Shown piece after piece: positions 4,385 to 6,851 of a stretch of 6,851 nucleotides of DNA. Within the stretch, counting starts at the first letter, position 1. Each line of letters starts with the position of its first letter. The notes beneath the pieces were generated by a model. That model was not told the origin of the DNA. It ran no database searches and saw only the letters and a list, made by a program, of their open reading frames with translations. The DNA comes from CAYIGN01 sp964363055. Its GTDB lineage: Bacteria > Patescibacteriota > Minisyncoccia > Sungbacterales > HO2-52-23. Position numbers and translations under genes: made by a program. Where the stretch lies: contig CAYIGN010000038.1 of assembly GCA_964363055.1 (NCBI GenBank), positions 1 through 6,851 of the forward strand, given 5' to 3'.

Positions 4385-5173
4385 CGGCCTCGGGTGGCAA
4401 ATGTGCCGTATCCTCCTTGTTCAATAACCCTTACGAGCTCCGCGCCGCCGGATGCGGCAATGCGGCCGCTCTCCATAATATGCACGCGGTCGGGCCGGAT
4501 CCGCTCCAAGAGGCGCGGCGAGTGGCTGATCAATAAAAAGCCGGCGCCTTTTGATGCGCGGTCGCGGACTTCGTNNNNNNNNNNGCTCTTCCAACCTACC
4601 CCCGGGGGGGGGGGGGGGGGGGGCGGCCGCCCCCCCCCCCCCCCCCCCCCCGGCCAGAGTATCCACATCCAAACCTGAATCCATCTCGTCCAGAATCGCA
4701 AGAGTCGGCCTGCGAGCCGCCATCTGCAAGAGTTCGCTCTTTTTCTTCTCGCCGCCGGAGAATCCTTCGTTCAAGAGGCGCGACATAAACGACTCGTGCA
4801 GTCCAATCTTGGGAAGAAGAGATGAAGTGCGCTTACTCCCCGCGTGGGGGCTCTCTCCCGCGGCAATCGTTTTCAAAAATATGGACATTGAAACCCCGCC
4901 GACTTCGGGCGGCTCCTGAAATGACAAAAAAAGTCCTCGGCTAGCCCGCTCTTCGGCCTTCAACCCAAGCAAATCCTCGCCATTGAGCATCACCGAGCCG
5001 CTTACGACGCGATACTCCGGGTGGCCGGCAATGGCATACGCGAGCGAGGATTTACCCGAGCCGTTGGGACCCATCAAAAAATGGATCTCGCCCTTGGCAA
5101 GCGCAAGCGATACGCCGGAGAGAACCTCTTTCCCGCCGACTTGGACATAGAAATCCACAACATCCAACAGCAT
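4381..5173 (-). CDS. sufC: Fe-S cluster assembly ATPase SufC (interrupted by assembly gap)
   Basis: SufC is the ABC-type ATPase of the SufBC2D scaffold complex. Numbered from the ATG at 5173: Walker A GPNGSGKS (35-42), Q-loop SFQEPPEVGG (Gln 86), signature NEGFSGGEKKKSE (135-147), Walker B and D-loop AILDEMDSGLDVD (159-171). After the gap come the H-loop FLLISH and the SufC tail RPDRVHIMESGRIAASGG. The flanks are in different frames only because of 10 Ns and filler (4575-4651). Together they give about 236 residues, and the family norm is about 248, so perhaps 5-10 residues are lost. Conserved SufC sequence starts at 5173, but a GGAGG lies 20 nt before it, and in-frame ATG 5227 or GTG 5275 would add 18 or 34 residues. 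The start is unsettled. sufB should be adjacent but lies 3.3 kb away. Confidence 0.93.
4575..4651. other. Assembly gap with adapter-like and poly-G/poly-C filler
   Basis: Ten Ns (4575-4584) are followed by GCTCTTCCAACCT, which matches the end of a standard Illumina adapter (GCTCTTCCGATCT) at 11 of 13 bases. Then come 20 Gs (4604-4623), a short CGGCCG and 22 Cs (4630-4651). A poly-G run joined to its reverse complement is typical of no-signal reads merged by the assembler. It falls inside conserved sufC, so it is not biological. Any glycine- or proline-rich reading here is false. Confidence 0.93.
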
Positions 5174-5265
5174 GTGCGGACATTCTATGCTTTCCTCCGG
5201 TTCTCGGTCAAACCCAACGGCATGCATATTGAGCTCATTCAAACCAATGTTATCCACAGGCGGCA

Positions 5266-5294
5266 CTGACAGCACACGTCGAGGATGGTATACT
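5266..5294 (+). promoter_or_regulatory. Sigma70-type promoter for the membrane protein at 5311
   Basis: CTGACA (5266-5271), a 17-nt spacer and TATACT (5289-5294) on the plus strand, each one base off consensus. Initiation near 5301 gives a leader of about 10 nt. AAAGG at 5301-5305 would lie at the very 5' end as a weak ribosome binding site. The 5174-5310 stretch is the divergent region shared with sufC, for which I see no clear promoter. Confidence 0.65.
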
Positions 5295-5310
5295 TAAAAC
5301 AAAGGTCGTC

Positions 5311-5790
5311 ATGTCTCTTTTTAACAATCCGTTGCATTATATGAACTATATGAATCCAAAAACTTTCTTGACGATTGGAGGGATAGTACTTGTCATCATA
5401 GGGCTGGCGGGGTTTGTCGGGATCCTCGGCCCGACGCCGGATGCAAGCATTTTCGGCCCCACATGGTACTTCACCAATGGTGAAAACTGGGCGCATTTGA
5501 TCGGGGGGATTTTGGCGCTCACTGTCGCCTACGCCATCCCTCCGCTCCAGGTGTCGATAACCATCGTAGTAGCAGCGGTCACGCTGCTGGCCGGTATCTG
5601 GGGCTTCTTCCTCCCGAGTGAGATGCCCAACTTCTTCGGCGCCAACCTCGAGAATCCGCTCGACAACATCCTGCATCTTGTGGTCGGCGTCTGGGCAGCG
5701 CTTTCCTGGAAGGGAGCCAAAAAAACGATGATGACCCAGAGTAGCATTGGAGGCGGGATGAGCAGCGGCATGGGAGGTATGCCGATGTAA
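5311..5790 (+). CDS. Small four-helix membrane protein, DUF4383-like
   Basis: A 159-residue integral membrane protein with four hydrophobic segments at about 19-39, 61-77, 81-101 and 117-134. The last contains LDNILHLVVGVWAALSW, like the N-LH-L-x-x-G signature of DUF4383-type proteins; a WYFTNGENWAHLIGG motif precedes the second. No function is established for this group. The C-terminus is a Gly/Met-rich tail (GGGMSSGMGGMPM), possibly flexible or metal-binding; that is speculation. It is the only clearly transcribed plus-strand gene, divergent from sufC, with its own promoter and terminator. The chosen ATG lies near the promoter; an in-frame ATG at 5341 would also keep all helices. Confidence 0.82.
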   Translation: MSLFNNPLHYMNYMNPKTFLTIGGIVLVIIGLAGFVGILGPTPDASIFGPTWYFTNGENWAHLIGGILALTVAYAIPPLQVSITIVVAAVTLLAGIWGFFLPSEMPNFFGANLENPLDNILHLVVGVWAALSWKGAKKTMMTQSSIGGGMSSGMGGMPM

Positions 5791-5814
5791 GCACGCCATA
5801 ATGTAAGCACGCCA
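5785..5814. repeat. Tandem 14-bp repeat across a stop codon
   Basis: ATGTAAGCACGCCA occurs at 5785-5798 and 5801-5814, a 16-bp period. The first copy contains the last codon and stop of the membrane protein gene. It is probably a slippage duplication with no coding consequence. A perfect 14-bp palindrome, TATCTTATAAGATA, follows at 5824-5837. Confidence 0.75.
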
Positions 5815-5844
5815 ATCCAAAGCTATCTTATAAGATACCAACGC

Positions 5845-5875
5845 AAAAACGCTCCGATTAAATCGGAGCGTTTTT
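5845..5875 (+). terminator. Strong terminator, likely bidirectional
   Basis: AAAAACGCTCCGATT (5845-5859) and its exact reverse complement (5861-5875) around one A form a GC-rich stem. It has a T-run on the plus strand, ending the membrane protein transcript, and the matching run on the minus strand. Confidence 0.9.
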
Positions 5876-5905
5876 GTTTCCTGCAGATCATACCGTCCGA
5901 AAACC

Positions 5906-6127
5906 TATTATTGTAGGACTTACGCGTTTGGTGTCATTCCCGATCCCCGCTTATGCGAGGACAGGCGTGATCGGGAATCCAGAGCGTCAAAGAATGCCTT
6001 ATGTACTGGATTCCCGCTCCCCACTTTCGTGAGGACAAGTTTCGCTCGCCTCGCTGAAGCCACGGCGAAGCGGGCGGGAATGACAGAAATGACGATTTTT
6101 TGCCAAACGCGTAAGTCCTATATTATT
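5906..6127. mobile_element. MITE-like palindromic element with target repeat
   Basis: The 18-bp terminal inverted repeats TAGGACTTACGCGTTTGG (5914-5931) and its exact complement (6103-6120) enclose about 170 bp with no gene. Directly inside is an 11-bp pair, TGTCATTCCCG (5932-5942) and CGGGAATGACA (6075-6085). Further in is a GGAATCCAG/CTGGATTCC pair, and each half folds on itself. TATTATT flanks the element on both sides (5906-5912 and 6121-6127) and looks like a 7-bp target duplication; one extra G separates the left copy from the repeat. The TCATTCCCG...CGGGAATGA words are common in bacterial REP-type and MITE sequences. It carries no transposase, so movement would depend on one in trans. 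Confidence 0.8.
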
Positions 6128-6156
6128 CAAGCGACTTTGGGAAGCGAAGTATATTA

Positions 6157-6768
6157 TTACTCCTTTGTCTTAATCCGTTCCCGCGCTATGTGCACCAGGG
6201 GCGGCAACAAAGAAAGGATGACGATAAAGAGAATAAGCGGAAGGAAATAGCGATCCACGCCCGGGATAATACTTCCTAAAGTGAATCCAAGAATTGTTAT
6301 CCCCACTGCCCATAGGAAAGCGCCAGTCATGTTGTAGGAGAAAAAAGTCGGGTAGTGCATCCTGCCTACGCCCGCAAAAATTGGGGCAAAGGTGCGAATC
6401 ACCGGCATGAAGCGCGCTAGGATGAGGGTCTTGCCGCCGTGACGTTCATAGAATGCCCGGGTGCGCGCGACATACTCTTTGCGGAAGAGCCATGAGTCAT
6501 CGCGGCTGAAAATCCGCGGCCCGACTTTGCGGCCAAAAGCATACCCAAACGAATCGCCCAAGACCGCCGCCAGAAAACTGATAAGCGTTACCGCCGCGAT
6601 ATTGCCATGTCCCTGCGAGGCGAGGAATCCGGCGGTAAAAAGGAGTGAGTCGCCGGGGAGGAAAAACCCAATAAAAAGTCCGGATTCGGCAAACACAATC
6701 CCGAAAAGTCCGAGGTATCCGACTGCCCTGATGAGTTGGGCGAGATCAATGCCAGTGAGAAACTCCAT
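6157..6768 (-). CDS. DedA-family (VTT domain) membrane protein
   Basis: A 203-residue polytopic membrane protein of the DedA/SNARE-associated family, whose characterised members move undecaprenyl phosphate or phospholipids across the cytoplasmic membrane and support envelope homeostasis. Motifs: FAESGLFIGFFLPGDSLLF (26-44), GDSFGYAFGRKVG (71-83), FYERHGGKTLILARFMPVIR (106-125) and FAPIFAGVGRM. Glu 28, Asp 40, Arg 119 and Arg 125 have the same spacing as the four charged residues I recall as essential in E. coli YqjA (39, 51, 130, 136), so it is probably functional. Hydrophobic helices also lie near 148-166 and 175-195. The length is normal for the family. The ATG at 6768 has no clear ribosome binding site, and I see no good promoter. 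The MITE-like element ends about 36 bp after its stop codon. Confidence 0.93.
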   Translation of the reverse strand: MEFLTGIDLAQLIRAVGYLGLFGIVFAESGLFIGFFLPGDSLLFTAGFLASQGHGNIAAVTLISFLAAVLGDSFGYAFGRKVGPRIFSRDDSWLFRKEYVARTRAFYERHGGKTLILARFMPVIRTFAPIFAGVGRMHYPTFFSYNMTGAFLWAVGITILGFTLGSIIPGVDRYFLPLILFIVILSLLPPLVHIARERIKTKE

Positions 6769-6819
6769 GCTGATTTATCAACTAGAACCCATCTCAAAAA
6801 ATGCATTTGGGCTGCAATC

Positions 6820-6841
6820 GGCGGATTTCTGCTCATCCGCC
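6820..6841. repeat. Short hairpin at the right edge
   Basis: GGCGGAT (6820-6826) pairs with ATCCGCC (6835-6841) around 8 nt. It lies upstream of the DedA gene and has no T-run on the plus strand within the window. It may be part of a terminator or leader cut by the window edge. Nothing else is recognisable in 6769-6851. Confidence 0.45.
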
Positions 6842-6851
6842 TTCTCGGGGC

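Noticed and set aside
4551..4919. Glycine/proline-rich proteins across the G and C runs
   Set aside because: Translations of the poly-G/poly-C filler next to the assembly gap; not real coding sequence.
5239..5841. 200-codon minus-strand frame
   Set aside because: Antisense to the membrane protein gene, with composition unlike a protein; the plus-strand gene has a promoter, helices and a terminator.

Overview
The window reads as a piece of a bacterial chromosome, probably from a candidate-phyla (Patescibacteria/CPR-like) metagenome assembly. That is inference. It rests on the two diversity-generating-retroelement (DGR) target families, a small DUF5678-type protein beside a retropepsin-like protease, leaderless-looking promoters, and an assembly gap padded with adapter-like and poly-G/poly-C sequence. 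Almost all genes lie on the minus strand.

Layout, right to left (the direction of minus-strand transcription): a DedA-family membrane protein (6768-6157); a roughly 208-bp MITE-like palindromic element with 18-bp terminal inverted repeats and a 7-bp flanking repeat (5906-6127); a plus-strand four-helix membrane protein with its own sigma70-type promoter and a strong terminator (5266-5875); sufC, the Fe-S assembly ATPase, broken only by an assembly artefact (5173-4381); a promoter with an apparently leaderless DUF5678-type gene overlapping a retropepsin-like protease gene (4350-3687); target gene 2 (3522-2923) and target gene 1 (2467-1805), each behind a nearly identical ~142-bp leader; a DGR template repeat (1471-1359) with its own promoter-like site and terminator; short remnants of a DGR reverse transcriptase (minus) and of an Avd-like four-helix-bundle accessory protein (plus) meeting head to head near 1253-1266; and sufB (1072 to beyond position 1).

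The central discovery is the DGR. The 113-bp template repeat (TR, 1359-1471) and the 3' end of target gene 1 (VR, 1815-1927) align without gaps. All 19 mismatches fall on template adenines (coding strand) and none on the other 84 positions. This is the signature of adenine-directed mutagenic retrohoming. The last ~60 codons of a DGR-type reverse transcriptase and the last ~25 codons of an Avd-like protein lie just beyond the TR, but no complete reverse transcriptase is present. The simplest reading is a DGR stranded by one deletion that removed the 5' parts of a divergent RT-avd pair. The targets are intact, so they are either frozen variants or are served by a reverse transcriptase elsewhere. 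Target gene 2 ends in a different variable-type tail, and its template is not in the window.

The DGR region separates sufC from sufB by about 3.3 kb and at least three terminators. The suf genes therefore cannot form one simple transcript, and a promoter-like site for sufB lies inside the reverse-transcriptase remnant.
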